From Tetrapyrgos nigripes (lineage: Eukaryota; Basidiomycota; Agaricomycetes; Agaricales; Campanellaceae), in contig JAACJM010000225.1 of assembly GCA_013368315.1 (NCBI GenBank), forward strand, positions 1 through 64,000: 64,000 bases of DNA, written 5' to 3'. The notes under the pieces are model-generated. The model was not told the origin of the DNA and ran no database searches. It saw only the letters and a list, made by a program, of their open reading frames with translations. Made by a program: the position numbers and the translations under genes. Each line of letters begins with the position of its first letter. The first letter of the stretch is position 1. Shown piece after piece: positions 12,041 through 22,530 of the stretch.

Positions 12041-13097
12041 GGATTACGAGTCCTATTTCACAGCATAAAGCCTCAGATTTTTGAATGTGTGAAATGTGGC
12101 AATAACACCCATTTTTGATGCGTTTCATCAAATTATTCCAACATTTCCAGACCTCGAAAATTTGCTAAAAGGTCCATATTTTCAGGCATTTCTCTAGGAT
12201 TATTGCTCACATTTTCATGGGTTTTCTTGAAATTTTGATCCCGGGTTCACCCCATTAGGCTTGGCAGGGCTTCCTATAGCTTCCTATAGCTTCACATATG
12301 AGCAAGGGAATAAAAATGCACATATATTCGGGTAAACGAGGGTATAGTAACTACTGGAATGACATGCAACCTACACTTATGGTACACATTTGATGCTAGG
12401 TAGGGTCCATTAGTATGCATGCACGAAAAAGAGTGTGCATATACCACACACCTCTGAACTTCCAGTCCTGACCTGAGCACCAACATGAGGATTCCTAACC
12501 GCTGTGAGGACAGCAATGCTCAGAGACCAGTGTTTCAGCTTTCGGTTAAGGAAGCACTCAAACGACCACATACCAGTTAGAGTCTGCATTGACTGTTGAC
12601 CTTGACATAATGCATAGCAGTGTATGGCCATTGAATCCATGTCAACCTGAAAGAACCTAAGTCAGTCAGAACCAATGGACACATGGCAGTGATGCGACAA
12701 GCGACAACCTACCTGATACCACGCCTTGGTACTGCTTCCAAGGCGTTGACTGTAGGCTTGTCAGCTCCAGCTGTCGACCCATTGTGATGGCCAGTCACTA
12801 TGGGTCAAGAGCTGGGGCTTACCAGCCAACCAGTGTTGCTGTCGTAGTCAGGGAGGGAAGAATGGTGGTGGTAAGAAGCCAAGAAGATATGACATGTCTC
12901 ATGAACGTCATCATGCCATTTTGAGGTCGGGACTTAGCCATTTTTTTGAGGACATGGATGCTGGTAATTTGACGGAAATGTGATTGTAATACACGAGCTA
13001 CAAAAATCTAAAATGTGTGAAAATCTGGGATTTTGATAAGTTTTCACGAAATGAGAATCTGGGGCTTTATGCTGTGTTTATAGGACGAGTCTTATTG
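12041..13097. mobile_element. Inverted-repeat element, about 1.06 kb
   Basis: The left arm GGATTACGAGTCCTATTTCA then CAGCATAAAGCC is matched in inverted orientation by about 13050-13097, where the complement reads GACTCGTCCTAT then CACAGCATAAAGCC. The interior has short minus-strand frames (12292-12640) without recognisable domains. I could not identify a target duplication, so the exact ends and superfamily are open. A decayed DNA transposon or foldback element is the likeliest reading. Confidence 0.45.
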
Positions 13098-14069
13098 TGA
13101 GCTCAAATGGCCGCATTTTTCATATCCTGGGAAAATATATCCTATGCCATCAGCTCAACAGACTCAGCACCAAGCTTCTCTGCAAATTCTCCATCAAGTT
13201 TCAACTTTCATTGAGCAACGAACCAGTGACCAATGCCCAGTCCATGGCCTCTTCAGAGTCTATTGCATTTTATGCAATGGGATGAGGACTTGTACCTGCC
13301 GCTGTATACAGTGGCCCACATCGACATATTGTGGTGAAGACAAGGAAGCACAGGAAAAATGAGCAGGATGGGGAATAGAACAATGCATGTACTCAACATT
13401 GCAACATGTGATCACCAAGTTTCTGAAAGAATGAATAAGTAAAGAACAGTTGGCCTGAAGAAAAGAGAATAGGTATGCAAGGTGCCTGAAACACTTTCTG
13501 CCCCAGGGTTGGTGCTGCATACACCCAGGCACAGGCGCTGCATACATGAAAACAAAAACTCACTAGCAACAACACTCAGTATTGAAGTACTCTTGCTCAC
13601 TGGCAGGCACCAGCAGCAGTGCAGAGTGGAACACTTGCTCAGATCTGCTGTCTCACTTGCTGAAAGAGAGAGAGATCCTGGAAAGAGAGTGTTGGTATGT
13701 GATGGAAATCGACGCAAACTTGAAGCAAGACCCCATGCATCAGGTTGGCTTTTGTTTCATATCAGGAGCTGTGTATACTGATGGCAAGGCTTCAAGACAG
13801 TTTGAAAGGTTTAGGCATGCCCAAGTATCAATAGAGATAGGGAGAAAGCATTGAAACGAAGGGATAAGAAGCTTGAGGAGAGAGTGTGGATGAGATCAGG
13901 GACAGCCACTGCCATGATGGAGTGGAAATGGAAGAAACACAGAGAAGTCAGCAAATGTTTAGTGCTTAGAGAACCGGCAATCAAACCCATCAAGGTGTAC
14001 CACGGTCCACTGCTCAAAACATCTTGTAGCACCTTGTTGTAGCCAGCAAAAACCCTGGATGATTGTAAG
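13098..14069. other. Overlapping short frames, no gene supported
   Basis: Several overlapping frames of 60-100 codons occur on both strands (13144-13362, 13412-13717, 13582-13854). None shows an identifiable motif. The plus-strand frame 13582-13854 is the most protein-like. The stretch may hold the decayed coding part of a larger element bounded by the TTATAAT tracts. Confidence 0.3.
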
Positions 14070-14077
14070 AATGCATT

Positions 14078-14988
14078 CAAGGGGGGTCCACGTGATAGTA
14101 TTTCCATATATGGGTGGTTAGTTAGTTCAGGCCTGAGCCTGTTAAAATTTTTTTGGAGGGTACCTTCACAGTAGTGTACTACAACGAGCCCACAACTACC
14201 CCTACACTACTGGAAAGCCTCTCCAGACAACCAAAATGTCAACAGTAAAGCAACAATTCACTCACAATTTGCTTCTACAGAATGACGATCTCTCTGTAGC
14301 CAATCATGATCCTCTACTTGTTGATGATGAGAACAATGAGCAGCCAGTTGACTTGCCAATAGTCAACGCATTGGAGCTTGCCTTAAATGATGACGAAAAT
14401 CTGTTTACAGTGGAAGGTGGACAGACAAGAACTGGTTGATGGAACTGTGCTTGTGATATCTCAGCATTCTGTTATTGCAACCATAGTGTTGACAGTGCAG
14501 AGATAGAAGCTGGTCGGATGTTATATGTTGCAAAAAGAAGGGATGCAGCACGAGATGGGTGAGTCATTGTATGTTTGAATGGATATAATTCTTACTAGTG
14601 TCCAGTATCATCTCAGCTGTGTGGGACTTGAAGAACTGATTGCAAATTGGATGTGTGATGCTTGTGAAGGCTAGAATGATCAGCGTCCAAGAAAGAAGGC
14701 ATGGAGGTGAAGCAGTAGGTGCACATGCATGTACTTGAGCAGACTGATACATATACATACTTACTTGAGTGCAATGCAGACCATTGTCTTTCAAGATGGA
14801 CATGTGTGGCTTGTGAAAAGGATCCGCATCCTATGGTGGTAGGAGGCAAGAAGGCTGAATGTGGCTGTACTTTTCAAATGGAGTATAATTGTATTATATA
14901 AGCTATGACATAGTTAGTTAGTCCAGAGCTCAAGGCCTTAAAAATTTTTCCAACTCTATATGACTCTACAAAAATTTGGACCCCCTTG
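14078..14988. mobile_element. CAAGGGGG-family element 2 (911 bp)
   Basis: It begins CAAGGGGGGTCC and ends GGACCCCCTTG. Its 8-bp target duplication is AATGCATT: the left copy is 14070-14077, and the right copy is reassembled as 15643-15650 because a second element later inserted between the end and its flank. The subterminal GTTAGTTAGTTC and TAGTTAGTTAGTCC motifs link it to element 1, whose orientation is opposite. It contains a short coding remnant at 14236-14560 but no transposase core. Confidence 0.75.
14236..14560 (+). pseudogene. Short coding remnant inside element 2
   Basis: An ATG at 14236 opens 67 codons of acidic, asparagine-rich sequence ending in TGA at 14437-14439. The same frame continues with cysteine-rich coding-like sequence (CDISAFCYCNHSVDS) to about 14560, where a GTGAGT could be a splice donor. 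A later stretch encodes WTCVACEKDPHP. The paired cysteines suggest a degraded zinc-binding N-terminus, as some transposases have, but I cannot name the family. Confidence 0.35.
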
Positions 14989-14990
14989 AA

Positions 14991-15636
14991 TAGGGCTCAC
15001 CACCGTCACCGTACACGGTTACGACCGTGTTTTTTTACGGTCCTACACGGTCACGGTAGGACCGTAACCGTGCCGTATATACCCTTCCTGAGCCCCGAGA
15101 CGGTACGGATACGGGTCGTAACCATGCGTATCACGGTTACGGGACGGTCCTGTGGAATTCTTACAGGAAAGGGATGCAATCTTGAGCTGTAGAAGACTTT
15201 TTGACTGTTTTGTGCACTAATATAGTTGGTAAGACCAGATTAAGCAGAGAATGTATGGAATATACCATATTTACTTATCCCTAATAATATCCTGACGTCC
15301 CGATATATCATTTGAATCCATTAGGCATTCAAAGTGAATGGGATTTCGGGCCAATTCCCCGTAGAGACGATGAGAGGCTAAAAACCACTCGGAAAAAGCT
15401 GAATTAGGGGCGACTGATAACTCGGCGATAAGCCATAAAAGGCTTATCTAATCACGTGTTATCTGGTACCGTCTCACGGCCGTGTACGGTTAATACGACA
15501 CGTTCATTATACCGTGTTGAACCGTACCATCACCGTGCCGTATTGTGATCTCCAAGGTCTTAAGACAGTACAGGTGACGGGTCCGTATCACGGTACCCGT
15601 AAACTGTGGCTGTACAGGAACGGTGGCGAGCCCTAC
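14991..15636. mobile_element. hAT-like non-autonomous element (646 bp)
   Basis: It starts TAGGGCTCACCACCGT and ends ACGGTGGCGAGCCCTA, and is flanked by a perfect 8-bp duplication CCCTTGAA (14983-14990 and 15637-15644). Both ends are crowded with ACCGT/ACGGT pentamers. In hAT elements repeated subterminal motifs bind the transposase. It carries no coding sequence. It inserted exactly at the right edge of the 911-bp element, so it is younger than that element. It is CpG-rich although its surroundings are CpG-poor. Confidence 0.85.
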
Positions 15637-15650
15637 CCTTGAATGCATTA

Positions 15651-16419
15651 GTACTAACTGTGGATTCTGGAATATTGCCCCGGCACATCCTAGCAAAGAC
15701 AAATTGCCAAATTGAGTAATATCTGCACACTTTCCCATTATATGTAGATGATGACGATGACATCACTACATCACATCATCTTCCCTTATTCAGTAAGAGG
15801 CATGCTCAATCTGCGCCCTCTGAAATGTCAGCTGTTCCTGTCTTGAGGGTATATAAGGCCTGGGGTTTTTGTTTGACCCCTTTGTTCCTTCCCCTCCTCT
15901 CATCTCCTCCCTTTACCTTGACTTTGACCACTCCTCCATTTATTACATGTCAGGGCAGCACTCCATTCATGTTTGTCCTTGGAAGCTTATACTATAAGCT
16001 TCCAAGGACAAATGTGCTGATGAAATAATTAAAGTCCGACGTCGACATATCTGGGTCAGGTAGTGATACTCGGTACGCCCTTTTTGTCACAGTTACCTGC
16101 TTCTTTCCTTGACAGTCACAGCTGGAGGCGTGGATAGGGGCTTTTGTTGTGCAGTTTGGTCGTTGTGTATGAGGTGCTGCGGGAATTTGGAAATATGTAC
16201 AATTTTGTATTGTTCCCTTGTATGCTATAGTCTACTTGCTTGAAATTTGATTTTGGTTATCATGAATTTATTGCCCTTGATTTATGATGTGAAAAATAGT
16301 CAGCACTTGAATGCTCTGAGTTCAATTTGAGCATTCTATCATTGTAAATGACCTTTAGGTTGGCATATTGCCTCAGTATTCCAATGAGCATGGTCTGATA
16401 CCCTGGCACTAAGTATTCC
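15651..16419. other. Promoter-like, repeat-like stretch, no gene
   Basis: It contains GATGACGATGACATCAC runs, a GGTATATAAGG TATA-like site (about 15847) followed by a long pyrimidine-rich tract (15880-15935), and then a perfect palindrome. This order resembles the U3/R part of a solo LTR, but I could not define two ends. No gene is supported. Confidence 0.3.
15972..16012. repeat. Perfect palindrome, 20-bp arms
   Basis: The arm TTTGTCCTTGGAAGCTTATA (15972-15991) is followed by a single C and then its exact reverse complement (15993-16012). Such a structure can extrude as a cruciform or fold into a tight RNA hairpin. Confidence 0.9.
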
Positions 16420-16737
16420 AACCCTTATAAACCCCATAATACCATTGCAATATGGTTATAACTACTAGCATAGTTTTAGTACCTGGCACAATGCCCTATG
16501 TTATAACTCTCAAAATAGGATTATAATACCATTATAATACTCAAAATAGTTTCAGAACATACAATCATTTCAATTTTTATAACCCCCATAATTCAGTTAT
16601 AATCCTGGGCATAATTCCCAAAGTCCACCACTATTATCTACATTCTAAACTCATTACCAGAAAGCTAGATTGAAGTAATCTAGTTATAATATACCATAAT
16701 TGTTTTAGGCATTTTGGGGGTTATGGGGATTATAATC
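16420..16737. repeat. TTATAAT-rich tract, right
   Basis: The counterpart of the tract at 10219-10620, with motifs such as CCCATAATACC and GGTTATAACTA, ending GGGGATTATAATCAG. The end is an imperfect inverted match to CTGTTATAATCCC on the left. Confidence 0.45.
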
Positions 16738-16761
16738 AGCTTATCACAGAGGGTAATTTTG

Positions 16762-17145
16762 CAAGGGGGTCCGAAAAAAAAAGTTAACGACCGGGGGTCA
16801 GAAAAAAATTTAGTGCCTTGGTCGAGGAACCTACCTACCTTACCTTCTATATAAGGTAAGTTCACACGAGTTTACCTGCCAAATATAGTATGTGCACATG
16901 ACCTCAAGTCTCGTGCTTTGCCGGACAGTTGGAACCTTACCCGGCTCACGCTCAGAGATACTGCGTAATTGTCATAAAACATCTGAGCATATATTTATGT
17001 GTTTAACTTCACAGCTCACCAGATTGACACCCGCCAGCATGCTTGCCAGCTCCAATTAGTCGGTAAAAAAAAAAAATTTAAGGGCTTCGCCAGGGAACCT
17101 ACCTACCTAGCCCCGGTACGGGATTCTCCGGCCCGGACCCCCTTG
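16762..17145. mobile_element. CAAGGGGG-family element 3 (384 bp)
   Basis: It starts CAAGGGGGTCCG and ends CGGACCCCCTTG. The flanks are a perfect 8-bp duplication TAATTTTG (16754-16761 and 17146-17153). Inside both ends lie A runs and the motif GAACCTACCTACCT, the counterpart of GACTAACTAAC in the other two members. It has no coding capacity. With its perfect duplication it is the cleanest copy of the family in the window. Confidence 0.85.
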
Positions 17146-17371
17146 TAATTTTGTCTGATGAAATGATATTGTTATTGATATTTACATAAATCTGAGTAGC
17201 ATACATTGTTTATAATACTTATTACATTAGACGTCGCGTTTTTTGAAGCAAGGATACGCGTTCTCGGTGAAGATATACTGAGTACACGACGGAAGTGGAA
17301 GTTTTGAGGTGGCAGTGCTGCTTAGTCACTAACCGACCTCTGGCGCGAGTGCCCACCTCCATGAATAGCGT

Positions 17372-17739
17372 TTAGTGATGTTCGGTGGCCAGAAGGGCTG
17401 GCTGGTTGTCCAGTGCGAAGAGGAAGATCTTTGCCCAAACTTCTGGAGGTATCCTTCTAAAGGACGAGACAACTGCGCGGCAACGGTTCCTGTGATGCTG
17501 AAGCTCGTTTCTCTGCTTGAGCGTTGAAAGAGTTTCCAACAACCTCTCTATCCTCTCTATTTCTGCATTGTAGAGATCGAGATCATGGTCGGCAGACTCT
17601 ATTAGTGCGTGGACCTGCGTGATTTCGGAGTCGGAAGGCATGTATGTGTGCGAAACATGCCCTTAAGATTTGGAAATGGAGGCCTTTCCTCGAATAAGAG
17701 CTTGGTATGGCAGTTATGGCATAAGTTTGGTTCTTTCAT
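17372..17739 (-). pseudogene. Truncated F-box protein gene (5' part only)
   Basis: The minus-strand start MKEPNLCHNC matches the start of the intact F-box gene at 60128. A frame change of one base near 17645 separates it from the next part (MPSDSEITQVHALIES..., then the F-box core RIPPEVWAKIF). The sequence stops shortly after the box, at ATEHH, and the whole LRR-like C-terminal part is absent. The break adjoins repeat DNA that also occurs at about 9.5 kb, which suggests truncation by rearrangement. A stable F-box adaptor is unlikely to be made. Confidence 0.8.
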
Positions 17740-17792
17740 GACTGTCAGGGAGGTTTGACGTGTGAGTTATGATGAAGAGAACTTGAAGGACC

Positions 17793-18372
17793 CTGGATAA
17801 TAGGTGACGAGGCAGTGGTCAAAAAGGTCAAACAGCGGGCCCTGGTTTGGACAAACCTAAACCAGGTTTGGGTAGCCTCGGCTGGACTTCACCGTGTCTG
17901 TCCTCTAGTCTCTTGCATTGCGGTCCAGCCTTTCAGCAGAACCGTCGATTCCGTAACTTTTCAACAGCGTTCAGTCAATTTCACGTTAAAGGATACATGC
18001 ATCTTCCTCCGCAGAACTTCCTGACATCTCTGCTGATCTCGATACATTCAAGTGATGGAAAAGGTCATGGCTGATTTTCGGGGGCGCAAGAAAGACGAAA
18101 TTGAAGAGGATGAAGAGATGGATTTGTGAAAAACTTATACTTTCTACTCGATTTTTACTAGACAGACTCAGACTCGAGACGCGCGGAACGGGCTTTGGAG
18201 AATTCTCTGGATTTTCTTCGATTTTTTATAGTAGGCTGATACCCCAATTCGGACAAAAACTGGACCTGGGACGAGGCCCAGTCCCAGGTTTTTCGAGAAC
18301 GGGCTGCAAAATGGTCAGAACAAAAAGTGGCCAAAATGCCGAATTGGGGGCCGGCCTCGTCACCTATACTAT
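17793..18372. mobile_element. hAT-like non-autonomous element (580 bp)
   Basis: The inverted ends share ATAGGTGACGAGGC. It is flanked by a perfect 8-bp duplication GAAGGACC (17785-17792 and 18373-18380). The interior is GC-rich with CCTGG/CCAGG-type internal palindromes (GGTTTGGACAAACC) and no coding sequence. The left flank is the upstream region of the truncated F-box gene. Confidence 0.75.
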
Positions 18373-18380
18373 GAAGGACC

Positions 18381-19104
18381 AAATGCGTGTCCCTCGGATA
18401 TGTATTTTTACCTTACCAACTTGTACATGTCATAGTCTTGTCATCCGGTATGTCCTGGGGGTATCTATGAGAGTAAGACATATGCTGCAGAACCAAAGGC
18501 TGGCGTGAGAATTTTGATTTCCGTAAGCACGCGTTAAGCCTCGACTTCGTTCTGATCATGAATCTCTGCCAACTAACATTCCCGACGGTCCCTGACGAGT
18601 TTCTGACGTGAAAAAAAGGGAAGGATCTTGATCTTGGATTGTGATCAGTGGTTGCCTGCAAGGCTTGAACAATATTGGTTAAAAAAAAAGCTCATTTTCT
18701 GCAGTCGCCGTGCGGCCGTACAAACACTCAAGATGCTGCAAAATCAGTCGCACTGTATCCCTCAATAGAAGCACGGGTATGTCAGGCTTCGTAGTCGGAC
18801 AGCTTGTATGCGCCACAATAAATCCCATTCAGTGGTCTCCTAGGTAGGGTTGATATATCGCCCAAGTTTCTCCATCATAGAAGCATGAACGAAGTTTGAC
18901 TCACCAGCGGACGATAAAAGGAACGCTTTCCTTCCTGGTCGACAATTCCGTCTCGATGTCCTTGAGACCGGGTCAGAATGCTTTCTCTCTCAGTGACCAG
19001 TAAGTATTCTACATTGACCACTGACCATTTTATATTCAAATCGCATATCGTTGAAATTAGGCGAATCGAGAATTACTTTCATCTCGTCGGCCTTGGTCAG
19101 TACA
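18381..19104. other. Intergenic, no gene seen
   Basis: Normal CpG content returns here. Short frames on either strand have no motif. The right part (about 18950-19104) is presumably the upstream region of the DUF6533 gene. Confidence 0.35.
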
Positions 19105-20708
19105 ATGGAGGAAGATAGTAAACTCATGCTGAGGCATCGTAACTCGCAGTGCTGTTGCTCTGGACCATCTCCTGACTTTTTGTGAGTGAGCTTCTTTATC
19201 TATCCATCTGTCTATCGCAATAACGCCGGCTTTTGCAGCCATGGAGTTCAAATACGTATGGATGCCTTCAAAAAGCATGTTCACCGTCCTCTTCTTTTTC
19301 AACCGTTACCACATTTTACTAGCGAACATAGTCGTTACCATCTCTCTTTTTGACCCGGCTTTATCTCCTATGGTGCAGTGTCGACCTTTATATGTCCATC
19401 TACAGCTTACTGACTTTCAAAAATCCAGAGGTGAGACGAACTCTTCTCGAATTAAATCAGCAATTAAATCGAACCAAATAGCTGCGGAGGACTCCATATC
19501 TTCCGCGAAAGCTCACTGGTTTTGTCTCAAGTCATTGTCAACGGTGGGCATGGTTTGCTTTGTGAAGAAAACTCGATCCTCTGACAATTGCTCTGACAAT
19601 TGCTCTAGTGCTACTCACTCTCCGCATCTACGTCATATATGGAAGAGACAAACGCGTGCTGGGCTTCATGGTGTTTGTTGCAGCGATCCTGACTGGATTT
19701 GCCCTGGTGTGTAGTTTTCAGTGTGCTTACACAGGTTGCTCATTTACCTTCAGTTTGTGTTATTCTTCGTACCATCTTCATCTTCAACAGCAGCAGCTTC
19801 GCTCACACCTCTGGGCTGCCATACGAATTTGGATTATCTCCCTCAGTAAGTCTCTAATTTTTCATCGCGTCTCAATGTCTCTCATGATCATTAGTGCCGC
19901 TCGTAAGTCCTTATGTGGCGGCCGGGTTTTTGAATGCCTAGAACCAGTCTGACCGCTCACCTTGAACAGAAGAGGCAGCTGCATGGGAAGCACTGTTTGT
20001 CTATGACTCCTTACTCTTTGCCATGATAATCATCAAAGGATATAAAAACAAGAGATCGATGGAAAGGATGCCTCTACTACAAATGATACTTCGAGACGGT
20101 AAGCTCTCTTCCATTTGCGCTGTGCCACTTATTTTCTGACCTAATTCCTTCTCTTGTCATCCAGGTGCCATCTACTTTGTGTGAATAGTCTATCATCCAC
20201 TTCTCCAGGCCCCTTCACTTGCATCTCATACTGACGCCCTGTATTGACAGAGTGATGGCCCTTGCTAATCTTGCAAACATTTTCACGTTCTATGTACGTT
20301 TCTCGACTAATGAAAGCTTCTCGTTTGCCATGACGAGACGCTGAAATTTCTGCTTTCAGTTCGCAGGGGTATGTGAAGCTAGTGGTCTCACTACTGCGAA
20401 GATTAAGATATTCTCTTTCTCAGCCTTATACAAGAGGCGGTCTATCAACCTTTTCAGGCGCGTGAGTAGTTTCTCATGACTCACCCTCTCTGCGTCTATC
20501 TGTCATAGCATGTCGTCTTATTCTCCTATGGAAATCCAGGACATCAGTAACAATGGTTTCACGCCTTACGCTCAATCTGCGCGCGAATGCCAAAGTACAA
20601 GGGAATCTTCAAACTTTAGACAATGTGTATCTTTCTACGCTGCACTTCGAACCAGGCCAAAGTGAAGGCCACCCATCAACGTCTTATGAACAGTCTGTTT
20701 CGTCATAG
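19105..20708 (+). CDS. DUF6533-type seven-helix membrane protein, 5' end uncertain
   Basis: Several exons separated by 50-60 bp introns fit the Agaricomycete DUF6533 family, seven-pass membrane proteins of unknown function. Visible pieces in order are AVALDHLLTF; EFKYVWMPSKS..., whose exon starts after TTTTGCAG at 19239; LRIYVIYGRDKRVLGFMVFV (about 19620); WEALFVYDSLLFAMIIIKGY (about 19988); MILRDGAIYFV across an intron; VMALANLANIFTFY (about 20252); and TSVTMVSRLTLNLR before the final tail, which ends at TAG 20706-20708. LRIYVIYGR and SRLTLNLR are the landmarks I used. A start at 19105 (MEEDSK) is not in frame with the next block, so exon 1 is wrong, spliced in a way I cannot see, or broken. 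The family is recognised from pattern memory only. Confidence 0.6.
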
Positions 20709-21415
20709 GCTCGTAATGTTCATTGTGCGGGCACCCATCTCGAGGGGATACGGCCCGAACACAGCCAGACAGGAAGGACTGTTTTCCAGCAGCCTGTGAT
20801 GGACGAAGTTCCCGCAATGAAAATTGCTCCGTAGTACTAGTGTGTATCTTTCAAGATCATCGATGAATTACGCTTCTAGACTTTTCTTAGGTATAGGACG
20901 ATCTATTGTTATTGACGTTGGGCACATGAATAGATACACACTAAATACATATCACATACCACACCTACTCATTTCAATGGGCTGATCTGTCCTGGCCACC
21001 AACCTCCCCAGCCTGAGCAGTGTCAATGCTATCAATCACCCGACTACACCTATGACAAAGCGATACTGGACGTGCCCTAGGCCTTGCCGATCCAACTCCC
21101 ATCCCATTCTCCAGGCCATCATCGATATCAATCAAAACACCTTCATGATAGCTAACTCTCGGCGTGCTGGTACGATTTTCACTATTCTTGCCCCCAGCAC
21201 CGTGACGCACGCCTCCAAATCGATATATCTGCCATGCCCATTCCGGTAGGTTCGGAAGATGGGGGAGGTTAGGGATTACAGTAACTGGCACTGATATGTT
21301 GCGGCTCAAGTTGAAGAATGGGATGGATAGACAGTCTGACAGAAAGTGTAGGCACCATTAGGATTCGCCGGAGAGGAAGAAAGCTGTGGGAAAACACTAA
21401 CGGATGATAATCTAG
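20709..21415. other. Intergenic with one minus-strand open frame
   Basis: A 112-codon minus-strand frame (20974-21309, beginning MSRNISVPVTVIPNLPHL) is open and CpG-normal but has no recognisable domain or intron signals. It may be chance or an exon of an unidentified gene. I see nothing else. Confidence 0.3.
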
Positions 21416-21562
21416 TAGGGGTGTTCACGGTGCCATACACGGCCACGGCCGTATAAAATACGGCTCTCTACGGCTACGGAAGTGACGTGACCGTGTCATA
21501 GTGTCATACAAAAGAAATCTTTCTCTCTGACGGTACGGCTACCGTATTTTACGACCGTGTAC
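21416..21562. repeat. Left part of an ACGGT-rich hAT-like element
   Basis: It begins TAGGGGTGTTCACGGT and is dense in ACGG/CCGT motifs, like the ends of the 646-bp element at 14991. The sequence is cut at 21562 by the 7.07-kb composite element and appears to resume at 28635 (CCGTGTACGGCTTTACGG). I found no right terminus, so only this side is firm. Confidence 0.5.
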
Positions 21563-21634
21563 CAGTGTTGGACAAGTCAATGACTTTTGACTGCGGGTCA
21601 ATGACCTGGGGCCATTGACTGTGACCCTTGACCC

Positions 21635-22530
21635 TAGCTACCGCACTCGGGATGGTCAAGGTTCAAATCACAAATCCGATTTCGGATTTGTCGGATCGGA
21701 CCGGGGTTTCACATCGGAACAGCAGCCTCCGAGGCTGAGTCCAAGCAGCATACGTGGTAGATAGCACGTTACAGCCATCAGCAGAGGTCAGGAGGTTGGA
21801 ATTAGGTAGGTCGGTGGGCTGGGAAGGTAATGAGGAAGTAAAAAACTGATATACAACTTGAATGTATCGAGCTACATGCAGGGGCATGCGCACTGTGCGC
21901 GCTGAGCTGAGCCGAAATACATTGGCTGTCATTCGTTGTACCTCTGAATCTACATGCAACCGACAGTATAAGTTATGCTTTTCATTGCCTCCTGATTCGT
22001 ATCTTCTTACTTTTTTACGGAAACTGGACTTTGGAATCGTAGGAGGCCGGAAACTCAGAGTCGGCATGTTCTGCATGGGTTTGTTAACCGACGGATCAGA
22101 AGGTCGCGACGCGCCATGACATCACGTGTCGACCCAAAACGTCTTCAAAGGATTTCCACCAGGCAAACTGACCTCAGCTTGTGCAAGAACGGCTGTAAAA
22201 AATGCTGCAATAGTCTGAGCAGTGTCTATGGAAGACTATGGAGGTAAACCAGGAGGTTGGGAGAAGCTGATCGCGTAACTAGAAGTCTGAATTGAAAACA
22301 TACCTTTGCCTCAATCTGCCTCGAAAGGGTGTGAAACCAACCACATGGTCTTGTATCCTGTCTATCTCTGCATTTACTGCCCTATATATACAGGGAAATA
22401 TTGCAACCCTGCCCATTAAGTACGAGCTTGAAGACAGGTTAGGGACATCATGGGAAACCTCAGTCCGATCTGGCAAATTCAAGATCAGGTTTGTGATTTG
22501 AACCTTGACCATCCCGAGTACACTACCCTA
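21635..22530. mobile_element. Inverted-repeat element nested in the composite unit
   Basis: ACTCGGGATGGTCAAGGTTC followed by AAATCACAAA near 21645 is repeated inverted near 22515 (complement ACTCGGGATGGTCAAGGTTC). The ends appear to extend outward to TAGC.../...CCTA. I see no matching target duplication. Frames at 21663-22076 and 22279-22512 are probably incidental. An old non-autonomous DNA transposon is likely. Confidence 0.5.
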
